Source: JBKQVT01 sp963804825 (GTDB taxonomy: Bacteria > Planctomycetota > Planctomycetia > Pirellulales > Thermoguttaceae). Taken from it: a stretch of 64,000 nt of DNA. Below, one piece after another: positions 6,509 to 16,466 of this stretch (position 1 is its first letter; each line of letters starts with the position of its first letter). The position numbers were made by a program, and so were the translations under genes. The notes under the pieces were generated by a model, which was not told where the DNA came from, did no database searches, and saw nothing but the letters and a program-made list of their open reading frames with translations. The stretch is taken from assembly GCA_963804825.1 (NCBI GenBank), contig CAWDRV010000006.1, positions 186,001 to 250,000 on the forward strand, in the 5' to 3' direction.

Positions 6509-9500
6509 GTGACCGCCACGCAACCGACGATTAACGAGGTTGACTTTTGCTCGCAGATAGCATCGGAGGCTAACGTCCTCATCAGGCAGAATCCAGCCGC
6601 CTATCCCTTCAGGGAAGCGCGCGTAGAAGGCTATGGCGAAGGTTCGGGCCGCCGCAAGCGCAAGGACTTACGCTTCTATGGTGCCAACGGGAAGCTGCTC
6701 CTGTGCGGCGAAGTGAAACTCCCCGGGACGCCAGCAGGCCGTTCCCCTTTCGATGACAAGCTCTGCCAAGACGCTGAAGCGAAGGCCAGCAACGCCCGAG
6801 TTCAGTATTTCTTCACCTGGAACGTCAATGAGTTTGTGATATTTGACCGGAGACTTTGGGACCGGCCGCTGCTTGAGCGGCGTGTGCGGGTCTGGCACCT
6901 CGGGCGCACTCTCGCCAATTCCGCCGCGGTGGCCCGCGAGGACAACCTCAACTTCATCAAAACGCATTTCCTGCCCGACCTACTGCGCGACCTGGGGGAT
7001 GTTCTTTCCGGGCGCCGAGCCGAGTGGTTGCCCCCGGACGACCTCTTCATCCGTTCCCTGGAAAGTCACCTTGCTTGGCCCGTGCAGTTGTGCGGCGCTT
7101 ACATCCTCCAGGAGGCCGACAGGAGCAAAGCCTTTCGCCTTCGCGTCGAGCGCTGGATGAGAGACCAAGACCGGAGCTTCGGTTGGACGCCGCATGAGGA
7201 ATGTGCCAAGGCTCTGGACAACATGGCCAAGACCCTGGCGTATGTTTGGGCAAATCGCCTTCTCTTCTACAAGGCTCTGCGGGCTCGATTCCCCGAGCTG
7301 CCCCGGCTCCAACTGCGGCCGTCCGTAAGGAATCCCGACGATGCCGTAACTGCTCTTAACCACTTCTTTCAAGAGGCGGTTGTACGAAGCGGCGACTACG
7401 AACCGCTCTTGATGCCGGAGGCGACGGATTGGGACACCGCCCTTGTCTTTCAACCGGACCACGCCTTGGACGCCTGGCGGGGACTGCTGCGGGGTATCGA
7501 ATCGGTGGACTTCCGCGAAGTGCCTTCCGACGTGGTGGGTCGCATCTTCCAGAAACTCATCGGCCCCGACGAACGGCATCGCTACGGCCAGCATTTCACC
7601 GGCGACGATCCGGTGGACCTTATCAATGCCTTTTGCATCCACGCTCCGAGTGACGCGGTACTCGACCCGGCCTGTGGGTCGGGGAGCTTCCTTGTTCGCG
7701 CATATTACCGCAAGCGACACCTGGGTCCGCATCGGCCCCATTTGGAGTTGGTCGGCGAGTTGTTCGGCTGCGACATCGCCCTTTATCCGGCCCACCTGGC
7801 GACGTTGAACCTGGCGGCCCGCGAGATCAACGACGAGGCAAACTATCCACGCATCGCCCGCCGCAACTTCTTCGACTTCGACGCTGACGAGGCGTTCTGT
7901 CAGATTCCCGACAACGCCGGCAATTACCTTCCTGTGATGCTGCCGGCGCTCGATGCCGTGGTGGGCAACCCGCCTTACGTCCGCCAAGAGAGTGTCGATA
8001 AGAAAGACAAAGCCCGCTTCGGCGAGATATGCAGCGACGCGTGGCCCAGGTTGCGTCTTAGCGGGCGCAGCGATCTCCATTGCTATTTCTGGCCGGCGGC
8101 GGCGCGACTGTTGAAGGAAGGCGGTTATTTCGGCTTCCTGACAAGCTCGTCCTGGATGGATGTTGAATACGGCTTTGCCCTGCAAGGCTGGATGCTGCGA
8201 CATTTCCGCGTTCTGGCGGTGATGGAGAGCGCGGCGGAGCCGTGGTTCGAGGATGCCCGCGTCAAGACATGCGTGGCAATCCTGCAACGTTGCGACGATG
8301 AAGCGGCCCGCATGGCCAACCGCGTCCGCTTCGTCCGCTTTGCCAGGAAGCTGGCGGATATCATTGGAGTCTCGCCGACGCCGGAGGACGAGGGGGCCAG
8401 ACAGCTCGCCATGGACGCGCTGCGGGACCGCATCCTTAACGCCGATTCGGACTGCCAAGATCAGGACCTGCGCGTCATTGTCAAGGCGCAGAGCGACCTG
8501 TGGGCGGACGGCGTTCGCGCCGGCGTGGTCCTTGGGGATGCCGATCTCAATCCATCGCCTGACGAATCGGAGGGAGGCGAGATCGACGAAGAGATGGATT
8601 CCCCCGAGGCAGCGATGAACCACATTAACGGCGCCGTGGCGAAGACGTACCACGCCGGCAAGTGGGGTCGATACGTCCGTGCCCAGGACATTTACTTCGA
8701 GATCATGCGCCGCTTCGGCAAGCGATTCGTCGCCTTGGGTGAAATTGCCGACATCCGTTTCGGCGTGAAGACTGGCTGCGATGCCTTCTTTATGCCAAGG
8801 GATGTCACTGCCGAACGGCTGGCGCGGTATGAAAGTGACCGCGAGTTCCGGAGGAATTCCGGCGGCGCTCCCCGAACGGATGCCGCGTCGGGTAAGCTGC
8901 GAATCGTCGAGGCCGGCGACGGGAGCGTGCATCCCATCGAAACGGAGTACCTTGCTCCCGAACTGCATAGCCCCATGGAGGTAAATCGGCCGGTCATTCG
9001 GGCCGCAAACTTGGGGCGAGTCGTCTTGCTGGTCGACAAGCCGATGCACAAACTGAAGGCGCAGTCGCCTTGGGTCTGGCGTTACCTCCGCTATGGGATG
9101 ACGGCGGCATTCGCGTCCACAAAGTCGAAGGCGGTTCCCGTCCCAAAACGCTCGACGTGCGCTGCCCGCGATCCGTGGTACGATTTAACTGGGTTAGTGC
9201 GGCCCGGCATCGCTTTCTGGCCCATGGCACAACAATACCGGCACATCATTCCGGGCAACCCCGAACGGCTGATCTGCAATCACAATCTGTTTGATCTTGC
9301 GCCCGCCGAGTTGTCGGCAGTTGAGGCGGAATCGCTTGTGGCGATCCTGAACTCAACGCTTGTGGGCTTGTTCAAGACCTTCTACGGGCGATTCGCTGGA
9401 ACCGAAGGCAACCTGAAGACCGAAGTAGTGGACGTGAAGCTCTTGGAAGTGCCCGACCCCCGCGCGGTGCCGGCGGACGTGGCCGAACGCTTGGCCGATG

Positions 9501-10297
9501 CGTTGGAACGGATGGGCCGACGGGAAGTGGGCCGACTGGTGGAAGAGCAGTTGATGGACTGCCATTCTCCCGAGCGCGCCCGAAGGCTCGCCGTCGGTCC
9601 GCTACTGCTTTCGCAAGAGCTGCTGCAACCCGACCGACGCGACCTGGACGACGCCGTTTTTCAACTGCTAGGGGTGTCCGACCCCAACGAACGCGATGAA
9701 CTGATTGGCAGGCTGTATGAGGCGACGGCCCGGCATTTCCGCGACATCCGAGTGGTCGAAATCGAAAAGATGGAGCAACGCGCCAAGACCAATAACAAGC
9801 GTTTCAGCGTTCACGACTTGGCGGCGGATATCTGGGACGCGGCCGAGTTGGAAGACGCGACACCATTGGCCGAGTGGGTCGAGCAGCAACCCGAATCGGA
9901 TTCATTGGCAATCCTTCTCGACGATCGGCCGGCCGTACTATCCACGGATGAGATGTTTTCCCCGAATACTGTGTACTTCGGCAGGCATCGGAAGGGGCAC
10001 ATCGACTGTCAATCACGCGGGCAGGCGGAACTTGTTGTCCGGCTGGCGAATCTTGGCGTACAGGGGCAAGTGAGACTTCCGACCGACTTCGGGCCGTGCC
10101 TAAGAGTGCTGGAGCGCGTTGACCGCCGCGTCGAGAGAGCCAGGGCGAGATTCAAGGAACTGGCCGAAAGCCGAACGAGCGACGAGCGCGTCCAGAACCA
10201 GCTTGTGGAGGCGCTGGAACGTTGGTTTGTCGTCGGCCGGGGGGCAGCCAAGCCGGGCGCGGTAGCAGAAACCGCCGAGGCCGATCCGGAGGACTAA
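6509..10297 (+). CDS. Type IIG-like restriction enzyme / N6-adenine methyltransferase fusion
   Basis: 1262 residues combining cleavage and modification in one chain. N-terminal nuclease-like region: D53 then E68-V-K70 (CGEVKLPG), the spacing of a PD-(D/E)xK site. Methyltransferase core: motif I DPACGSGSF (D386) and motif IV NPPY (N487-Y490), typical of gamma-class N6-adenine enzymes such as Eco57I relatives. The region after FGVKTGCDAFF (about 750) resembles the target-recognition part, and the last about 250 residues are helical and charged. It would methylate and probably cut foreign DNA with its own specificity, independent of other subunits. Start is GTG at 6509 after GGGAGGGGGG. It is a single gene with no partner, beside an IS element, consistent with mobile defence DNA. 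The recognition sequence cannot be read. Confidence 0.88.
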   Translation: MTATQPTINEVDFCSQIASEANVLIRQNPAAYPFREARVEGYGEGSGRRKRKDLRFYGANGKLLLCGEVKLPGTPAGRSPFDDKLCQDAEAKASNARVQYFFTWNVNEFVIFDRRLWDRPLLERRVRVWHLGRTLANSAAVAREDNLNFIKTHFLPDLLRDLGDVLSGRRAEWLPPDDLFIRSLESHLAWPVQLCGAYILQEADRSKAFRLRVERWMRDQDRSFGWTPHEECAKALDNMAKTLAYVWANRLLFYKALRARFPELPRLQLRPSVRNPDDAVTALNHFFQEAVVRSGDYEPLLMPEATDWDTALVFQPDHALDAWRGLLRGIESVDFREVPSDVVGRIFQKLIGPDERHRYGQHFTGDDPVDLINAFCIHAPSDAVLDPACGSGSFLVRAYYRKRHLGPHRPHLELVGELFGCDIALYPAHLATLNLAAREINDEANYPRIARRNFFDFDADEAFCQIPDNAGNYLPVMLPALDAVVGNPPYVRQESVDKKDKARFGEICSDAWPRLRLSGRSDLHCYFWPAAARLLKEGGYFGFLTSSSWMDVEYGFALQGWMLRHFRVLAVMESAAEPWFEDARVKTCVAILQRCDDEAARMANRVRFVRFARKLADIIGVSPTPEDEGARQLAMDALRDRILNADSDCQDQDLRVIVKAQSDLWADGVRAGVVLGDADLNPSPDESEGGEIDEEMDSPEAAMNHINGAVAKTYHAGKWGRYVRAQDIYFEIMRRFGKRFVALGEIADIRFGVKTGCDAFFMPRDVTAERLARYESDREFRRNSGGAPRTDAASGKLRIVEAGDGSVHPIETEYLAPELHSPMEVNRPVIRAANLGRVVLLVDKPMHKLKAQSPWVWRYLRYGMTAAFASTKSKAVPVPKRSTCAARDPWYDLTGLVRPGIAFWPMAQQYRHIIPGNPERLICNHNLFDLAPAELSAVEAESLVAILNSTLVGLFKTFYGRFAGTEGNLKTEVVDVKLLEVPDPRAVPADVAERLADALERMGRREVGRLVEEQLMDCHSPERARRLAVGPLLLSQELLQPDRRDLDDAVFQLLGVSDPNERDELIGRLYEATARHFRDIRVVEIEKMEQRAKTNNKRFSVHDLAADIWDAAELEDATPLAEWVEQQPESDSLAILLDDRPAVLSTDEMFSPNTVYFGRHRKGHIDCQSRGQAELVVRLANLGVQGQVRLPTDFGPCLRVLERVDRRVERARARFKELAESRTSDERVQNQLVEALERWFVVGRGAAKPGAVAETAEADPED

Positions 10298-10324
10298 GAC
10301 TACACACGTCGCTGTCTTGAAGTA

Positions 10325-13170
10325 TCAAAACGCGTCGTTCGCGTTGACGCCCTTCTGATTGCTCTTGTACATCTTTTGCAGGTTCTCGATCTGCCTGCCC
10401 TGGATCGCCTTCTTCTGGCCCTCCAATTGGTCGAGCAACTGGCCGTCCTTCTCCATCCGCATTTCCACCTGCACCGACGGGGGTGCGGGCGGGGGCGGAG
10501 CCATGCTAGGCGCCGCACTGAAGGGGCTGCTCGCCGGAGGCTGGGGCTGCACGCCGGGGTACATCGCCGGCGGCGCGTACGTCGCCAACTCGACCTGCCC
10601 GCGATAGAAGGCGTAACGCGACGGTTCCGCCCGGGCGATCACCGTCGAACGCCCGCGGATGCCGTCGGCCACGAAGATGCCGCGGAGATCGGTCGCGCCG
10701 GCCACGAAATCGGCGTTCCGGCTGCCGATCACCTTGACGTGGACCTCGCCCACGAAGCGGTTGGACACGGTGTCCTTGACCGTGGTGCGGACGCGTCCGG
10801 AAGCGGCGTCCTCCTGGATTTCGACGGTCAGCGGCGTAATCAGCACCAGCCCGCTGGCGTGCAGGTCGTCGCCGCGGCAGACGACCAGGTAGGCCCCTTC
10901 GTCTTTCAGCGGAAGGGTCAGCTTTTGGGTGCGGTCGCGATAATCCTTGCCGTCGCCCAGCTTGACGGTGGTTTCGTACAGGGGTCGGATTCCGGCCAGG
11001 TTGATGCCGGCGATGCCGCCGAGGTTCCGCTTCAGGAGGCTGAACTTCATCAGGTCGATGCGATAGACCTTGGCGTCGCAGGCGGCGACGTTGCGGAACT
11101 TCAACTCGACTTCGGCCGGCTTGCCCGGCTTGATCGTGGTCACTTCCGGCAGTTCGATCGCCTTGCGGAGGAAATACTGGATGGCCTCGCGGGCGTCGCT
11201 GAAGCGGTCCTCGACGAGGCGATACTGGCGGATGGCGGCGGCGGCCTCGCCCAGGCTGTGATGAATCTGGCCGAGGATGTAGATCGCCTGCCACTTGTTG
11301 GGGCTTTCCACCTCGCGGCCGGTCGCCTTGTCGATCCGTTTCGCCGCGGCCACCTTGCCGCACATCTCCAACGCGGCCTGGTGCTGATGGGTGGCGTACT
11401 CGCAATAGCCGATCATGTACCAGAAGCTGTCCAGCAGGTCGCTCGTCGGGTAGCGGGCGGCGTAGCGGTCGCACGCCGCGGCGGCCTGGTCGATACGCCT
11501 TCAATTCCAACAGCGCCGTGGCCGTCGAGAAGGCGGCCTGGTCGGCGGCCGGGTCGTCGGGATAGGCCGTCAAGAAGGCTTCCAGCATCGTCCACGCCCG
11601 GCGCACGAGGTCGACGCGGTTGATCTTCTGCTGGCGGAGCTCGGCGTCGGCGGCCGCCTGCGGGCGCCATGGCATAGACCTGCTGGGCCAGGGCATAGGT
11701 CGCCGCCGCCGCGTACGGCTCCGGCGGATACTCGCGGAGCAGCCGGCCCATCACCTCGATGCCGCGGGCGAACTCGCCCTGCGACTGGAGGAAGCCGGCC
11801 ACGCCGCTCTCGCCGGAGAAACTGCCCTCGATCGTGGCCCGGTAGACCAGGTAGCTCCGCTCGTATTCACCCATCTCGTGATACGCGGCCCCCACCTTGA
11901 CGATCTTGGCGAAGGGAATCTCCTCGGCCGGCCACCGCTCCTTGACGATCTCGAAGTAATGCACGATCTGCGCCGGCGGGCCAAGCTCCAGGTGGGCGTC
12001 CAACAACATGCGGACGACGTCCTTGTACACGTCGGACCGCAGGTTCCACTTCTCGTTGCCGACGAGCTCGGTCAGAAAGCCCTTCGCCTCGGCGTAGTTT
12101 TTCTTCTCGAAGCATCGCTTGCCAAGCTCGTAGAGTTCCTGCGGCGTCTTCACATAGGGGTCGCTGCTGGCGACGCCTTGCGGCAACACCTCCAGCGACT
12201 TGGGCGAGGAGACCATCCATCGCTCGGGCCGGTGGGCGTCGCGGACCACCGTCGGCGCGGCGCGGTACTTGCCCGGCAGATAACCGACCAGCTCGTAACG
12301 GATCGAGCCCGGGTAGCGGCGATCGCCCACGTAGAACGTGATCGCCCCCGCGCCGATCTCGAACCGGTCGAATCCGCCCTGGACCGACTGCTCGACGACC
12401 GTGGCCCCGCTGGGGATCGGCTCGGTGACGACGAGGTATTCCAGTTGTTCGTCGGGGACGTCGACTCCGGCGAAGCCGTTGCGCCAGAGTTCCAGTTCGA
12501 CTTTCGCGCGGCGGCCGACCGGCAGATGCTCCAGCGGGTTGGTGAACACGTCGTAACGGCTTTCCAGGATGTCGAAGCCGCAGGGGATCTCGCGGCCGTC
12601 CATTTCCAGCGGGGCCGGCTCGTAGGTCCGGTTGATCTGCCACGCGCCGGTGGTGGCGGCCAGCTTGTCGGCGGGCACGAACCCGCTCAGGAGGCACTGA
12701 TACGTGTAGCGGCCGCGGCCGGTAAGCTGGAAGTTGATCCGCTGCTTCCCCTGCTTGTCCTGGGTCAGCAGTTTGCCGGGCACGTCGATCGAAAGCGTCC
12801 CGGCGGCCGGATCGACTCTGGAGCGTCTTGACTTGCACGTCGTTGACGAACACGGCCAGCGTGTAGCGCTGGCCCTCGAAGCGGCTTTCGGCGAACCAGC
12901 GGCACAGCGCCAGCGCGGCCGGCCCGGTCGCCTTGTCGGGCAACCAGCGATGGCCGGCCCGATGGGCCAGCAGCCAATCGACCAGTTCTTTCGCCTTGGG
13001 CGACTTGGGCGCGACCTCCTCGGAGGGCCAAGGCATAGAGCGCCCGAAGCTCCGCCGGCGAATGGCTCCAAGGCAGCGAGTCGTGATGCGTGGTCCGGGC
13101 CGCGGCCGCGTTCTCGGCCGCCGCGTCCAGGGGGCAATGGGCCAGCAGACGCTCAACAGCCTGGCGAGCC
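10325..13170 (-). pseudogene. 3' part of a macroglobulin/TPR-like secreted protein gene, four frame breaks
   Basis: Decayed coding region read in segments on the minus strand. From the 5' side: TED-end-like KELVDWLLAHRAGHRWLPDK followed by ALALCRWFAESRFEGQRY; then an MG/receptor-domain-like stretch (RVDPAAGTLSIDVPGKLL, EQLEYLVVTEPIPSGATVVE, FYVGDRRYPGSIRYELVGYL); then TPR-like helices (YELGKRCFEKKNYAEAKGFL); then a C-terminal beta-rich domain and a coiled end (DQLEGQKKAIQGRQIENLQ). Breaks lie near 13035, 12830, 11670 and 11505, and at each the downstream frame requires skipping one base. The matching 5' end is at 19501-20243. Intact relatives are thought to be large alpha-2-macroglobulin-like proteins; that assignment is from memory of the domain text, not a search. 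Confidence 0.7.
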
Positions 13171-13678
13171 TGAAGGCATCGCTGTATGGGGGAAACATGG
13201 GGGCAGGAAGCACACGGTATTATTGCGGTGTACATGTCCCTGCGTGCTGAAACGTGGAAAAACATTTCGCAAATCGCTTGACAGATTCGCGGATGTGCGT
13301 ACAATCATAGTCATTGTGAGGACCACCGAGTCACACGCGGCGGGACTCACCACGCCGGTATCCTTTGAGGACATTTGAGGGGAAAGGAAAGACCCAGCGA
13401 AGCACGCTATCGAATATAACTCGAATTGACGCGCGAGCGTCAAGTCTGCTCTTGAGAAAACGACCAACTTGAGCCATTTGGCTCTCGCAACAGAGGCAGT
13501 GCTTGGCCACCAGCGCCCCGAAATGGGGCGCCGGCCGGGTGCTGGTCTGTTGCGCCCCTTGGTCGGGGTTCTCAAGACGGCTTCGGTTCGGCGCTCCTTG
13601 TCGTTCTTGGGCACGCGGTGGCTGGGGACGAGGTGATCGGGACGAGGCGCCGCGCAAGACGAACCGGGAGGTGAAGCA
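13171..13678. other. Intergenic start of the inserted block, with a strong promoter
   Basis: No gene recognised. Homology to the macroglobulin-like gene fades by about 13160-13180. A promoter (13278-13305) lies here, followed by about 370 bp without a convincing gene before the LRR protein; only a 20-codon GTG frame ends at 13378 and is not supported. Confidence 0.4.
13278..13305 (+). promoter_or_regulatory. Near-consensus promoter
   Basis: TTGACA (13278-13283), 16-nt spacer, TACAAT (13300-13305). Points toward the LRR gene 374 bp downstream, implying a long leader, or toward an unrecognised transcript. Confidence 0.65.
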
Positions 13679-14803
13679 ATGAAACGCACTGCGAAAACAT
13701 TGTTGTTGACGGCCGCGATCTTGTTGCTCGCCGGGGCCGGTGGGCTAGGCGAGGCGAAGATTGCGGAATCCGAGACCCCGAAGGCGGCGAAACCGACCAC
13801 GCAAGACGTGCCGAAGGGGGCCGGGGCTGACCGCGCGAAACAGCCGGCGAAGACGCCGACGACCCGCGACGAGGCCCTCGCCGCCCTCAAGGCGGCAGGC
13901 TTCACGCTTACCCCCGCCACGGATACCACCCTGACAATCTCAACGACCAACGCATCCCCGCAAACCAAGAAGGCGCTGGCGCTGCTGCCGATGGTTCCCG
14001 ACTTAGTTTCCCTTCGCCTGGACATAGCCAATCTCAACGACGCCGACCTCGCGCCCCTCAAAGGGCTCAAAAACCTACGAAGCTTGAGTGTGAGAAGCGG
14101 CGTCTGGAAGGGGAACGGTTTGAAGAACATCGAGGAGCTAACGCAGCTGCGGTCGCTGAGAATTCAGGGAGCTTCTGTCGGCGACGAGGCAATCGCGTTT
14201 CTCAAAAAACTAAACGGCCTCGTTAGCCTGGGCCTGGGGGGCACGAAAGTTGGGGACGGCGCCATGGCGACGGTTGGGACGTTCCACGCGCTTTGGGACC
14301 TTTCGCTGGCGGACACCCGCGTCAGCGACGATGGTTTGGCCCACCTTGGCGGGCTCGTCCGACTACATGCCCTCTACCTCGACGGCACCAAAATCACCGG
14401 CACCGGCTTGCGGCACCTTCGGCCCATTGCCAAGCTGTACCAACTTAGCATGAGGCGGACGCCGGTCACCAACGCCGGGCTGCGAGAGATCCGCACGCTG
14501 CCGGTACGCAACCTATCCCTTGACGAGACCCGGCTCACCGACGCCGGGCTGGCGGAGCTTGCGGGGACTCCGAATCTAAAATACCTAAGCATTAGCTTAA
14601 CGGCCGTTACCGATTCCGGGCTGGCGTACATCGAGAAGATGCCGAAACTACGATCGGCGGACGTGACGGACACTCAGATAACCAAGAAAAACGGCCAGGC
14701 AGTTCGCGATCGAACAAAGATCAGCATTTTTTCCGAAAGATGGGGGGACATCGAGGACTGCCTTCCGGACGAACCGACGAAACTGAACGCGAAGCATGAA
14801 TGA
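13679..14803 (+). CDS. Secreted leucine-rich-repeat protein
   Basis: 374 residues with a signal peptide (MKRTAKTLLLTAAILLLAGAGG). A charged, proline/lysine-rich linker (about 27-60) precedes about nine leucine-rich repeats of roughly 24 residues, for example LKNLRSLSVRSGVWKGNGLK, LVSLGLGGTKVGDGAMATVG, LYLDGTKITGTGLRHLRPIA and NLSLDETRLTDAGLAELAGT. The pattern L..L.L..T.(V/I)tD.GLa.L is the bacterial ribonuclease-inhibitor-like LRR type common in planctomycete surface proteins. It likely mediates protein-protein binding outside the cytoplasmic membrane; no catalytic domain is seen. Start ATG follows GGGAGGTG. First gene of the block lying between the macroglobulin-like gene ends. Confidence 0.85.
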   Translation: MKRTAKTLLLTAAILLLAGAGGLGEAKIAESETPKAAKPTTQDVPKGAGADRAKQPAKTPTTRDEALAALKAAGFTLTPATDTTLTISTTNASPQTKKALALLPMVPDLVSLRLDIANLNDADLAPLKGLKNLRSLSVRSGVWKGNGLKNIEELTQLRSLRIQGASVGDEAIAFLKKLNGLVSLGLGGTKVGDGAMATVGTFHALWDLSLADTRVSDDGLAHLGGLVRLHALYLDGTKITGTGLRHLRPIAKLYQLSMRRTPVTNAGLREIRTLPVRNLSLDETRLTDAGLAELAGTPNLKYLSISLTAVTDSGLAYIEKMPKLRSADVTDTQITKKNGQAVRDRTKISIFSERWGDIEDCLPDEPTKLNAKHE

Positions 14804-14871
14804 CACCGCCGCCTAACGTGGGTCGCTAGACCAGTTCAACACAAACTCAACCGTAACGGGAGGACAGGATC

Positions 14872-15168
14872 GTGAAAAACAAGAAGGCCATTCTGGGCCG
14901 GCTACTCTGTCGCGATAAACCGCGCCCGGCATCGACGCGAGGCCGGTACCGCTCGCTTCGGGTTGAAAACCTCGAGCCGAGACTCTGCCTCAGCTTCTCG
15001 GTAAGTGTGAGAATACCGGTCAACTGCTTCGCAATTGCAAAGCAAGGTAAACGTTTTCACGGAGGATTTTCCATGCGGAAGCCGCCGCGGTTCTGGGAGA
15101 ACACCTTTTCACGTCTCCGATTCGCCCGCCGAAAGGACAAGAAACGACCCGCGGCGCAAATTGCTTGA
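14872..15168 (+). CDS. Short LEPRxLLS-leader protein, probably a truncated secreted-protein gene
   Basis: 98 residues from GTG at 14872 (ribosome site GGGAGGACAGG). Residues 26-41 (YRSLRVENLEPRLCLS) form the planctomycete LEPRxLLS export leader, which normally opens a large extracellular protein. Here the expected passenger is missing: after the leader come about 25 non-descript residues, then a second, in-frame ATG at 15073 with its own GGAGGA site. The text after that ATG (MRKPPRFWENTFSRLRFARR) resembles the start of the S53 peptidase at 16467. The gene is probably the remnant of one or two deleted LEPR genes. Whether the short product is made is unknown. Confidence 0.55.
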   Translation: MKNKKAILGRLLCRDKPRPASTRGRYRSLRVENLEPRLCLSFSVSVRIPVNCFAIAKQGKRFHGGFSMRKPPRFWENTFSRLRFARRKDKKRPAAQIA

Positions 15169-15194
15169 CATGCCTGCAGCGAACGGGTATATTA
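15166..15194 (+). promoter_or_regulatory. Near-consensus promoter for the HAF/PEP-CTERM gene
   Basis: TTGACA (15166-15171), 17-nt spacer, TATATT (15189-15194), 63 bp upstream of the ATG at 15258. Confidence 0.75.
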
Positions 15195-15257
15195 AGTCCA
15201 GCCGATTGCTGGGCCCCGCAACGTGGAGGCGTTCGCACCGCGGCAGGAGGGATAACA

Positions 15258-16376
15258 ATGAACCGATGGATAACCCGGCCTTTGGTCCTGCTTGCTGTCT
15301 CGCTGGCGTGCGCGTTCGGCGGCGAGGCCTGGGGCAACACGGTCGAATACACCGTCACCGACCTCGGCACCCTGGGCGGCGACCGGAGCAGCGCCACCGG
15401 AATCAATGACGCCGGGCAGGTCGTGGGCTCCTCGAACGTCACACCGGGCGCTATCCCCAGCGAGGCTTTTCTCTACAGCAACGGGGCCATGCAGGGCCTC
15501 GGATATCTCCCCGGACCTGGCTATCCGCCGGCCAGCGCGGCGTACGGCGTCAATTCCTCGGGCCAGGTGGTGGGCTCGGCCACCACGCCCGACGGGCACG
15601 ACGCGTTTCTTTACGCCAACGGGACGATGACCGACATCGGCGCGTTTGGCGCCTGCGCCATCAACGACACCGGGCAGGTGGTGGGCACCTATGTTACCAT
15701 TGCCAACAGCGCCGCCGTTGACCACGCCGTCCTTTACACCAACGGAACCATGCAGGACCTTGGCTCGCTTGGCGGCAGTTACAGCCAGGCCTTCGGAATC
15801 AATTCCAGCGGCGAGGTGGTGGGCTCGTCCAGGAGCCAGCTATACGGCGCCTCGTACGCTTTCCTCTATAGCAACGGAACCATGCAGAATCTTGGGACGC
15901 TCGGCGGCTACAGCAGCGTGGCCTACGGGGTCAATGACGCCGGTCAGGTGGTGGGCCAATCCGGCCTCCCCGGCCCCGCGTACGGCCAGCACGCGTTCCT
16001 CTACAGCAACGGGGTCATGACGGACCTCGGGTCGTTCGGCGGCGATTCTAGTGCCGTCGGCATCAACGCCAGCGGGGAGATAGTGGGGTGGGCTGACACC
16101 GCGGGTAACGCGTCCGAGCACGCCTTCCTTTATTCCAACGGGAGCATGATCGACCTCAACAACCTGATTGCCCCAGATTCGGGCTGGATACTCGGCAGCG
16201 CCGCGGCAATCAACGACAACGGCTGGATCGTGGGCGTGGGCTATAACCCCAGCGGGCAGGGCGACGCGTTCCTGCTAACTCCCGTCGGCTCGGCGCCGGA
16301 GCCTTCGACGTTGGCGCTTCTATGCGCCGCGAGCGTAGGCATTGTCGGGTACCTACGGCGGAGGAGAAGAACATAA
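15258..16376 (+). CDS. HAF-repeat extracellular protein with PEP-CTERM anchor
   Basis: 372 residues. Signal peptide MNRWITRPLVLLAVSLACAF; then about seven HAF repeats of 45-50 residues with the core GIN(D/S)xGQVVG and HAFLYSNGxMxDLGxLGG, the 'probable extracellular repeat, HAF family'. The C-terminus APEPSTLALLCAASVGIVGYL followed by RRRRR is a PEP-CTERM sorting signal (PEP motif, hydrophobic helix, basic cluster) recognised by an exosortase/archaeosortase-type enzyme. The protein is therefore exported and probably processed at the surface, often with exopolysaccharide. No sortase gene is in the window. Start ATG follows GGAGGGATAAC; a longer frame from 15165 overlaps the promoter and is rejected. 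Confidence 0.9.
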   Translation: MNRWITRPLVLLAVSLACAFGGEAWGNTVEYTVTDLGTLGGDRSSATGINDAGQVVGSSNVTPGAIPSEAFLYSNGAMQGLGYLPGPGYPPASAAYGVNSSGQVVGSATTPDGHDAFLYANGTMTDIGAFGACAINDTGQVVGTYVTIANSAAVDHAVLYTNGTMQDLGSLGGSYSQAFGINSSGEVVGSSRSQLYGASYAFLYSNGTMQNLGTLGGYSSVAYGVNDAGQVVGQSGLPGPAYGQHAFLYSNGVMTDLGSFGGDSSAVGINASGEIVGWADTAGNASEHAFLYSNGSMIDLNNLIAPDSGWILGSAAAINDNGWIVGVGYNPSGQGDAFLLTPVGSAPEPSTLALLCAASVGIVGYLRRRRRT

Positions 16377-16466
16377 CGCATCGCGCCTTGCCGGACCGAG
16401 CGAGCGGCCGGTATGACCAGCAGGCCTTTCTCGTACGCACCAAACCATTTCATCGGAGGATTCGCC

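Noticed and set aside
13153..14130. Minus-strand 325-codon frame across the LRR gene and its leader
   Set aside because: No domain, Arg/Ser-rich, overlaps the clear LRR protein and a strong promoter.
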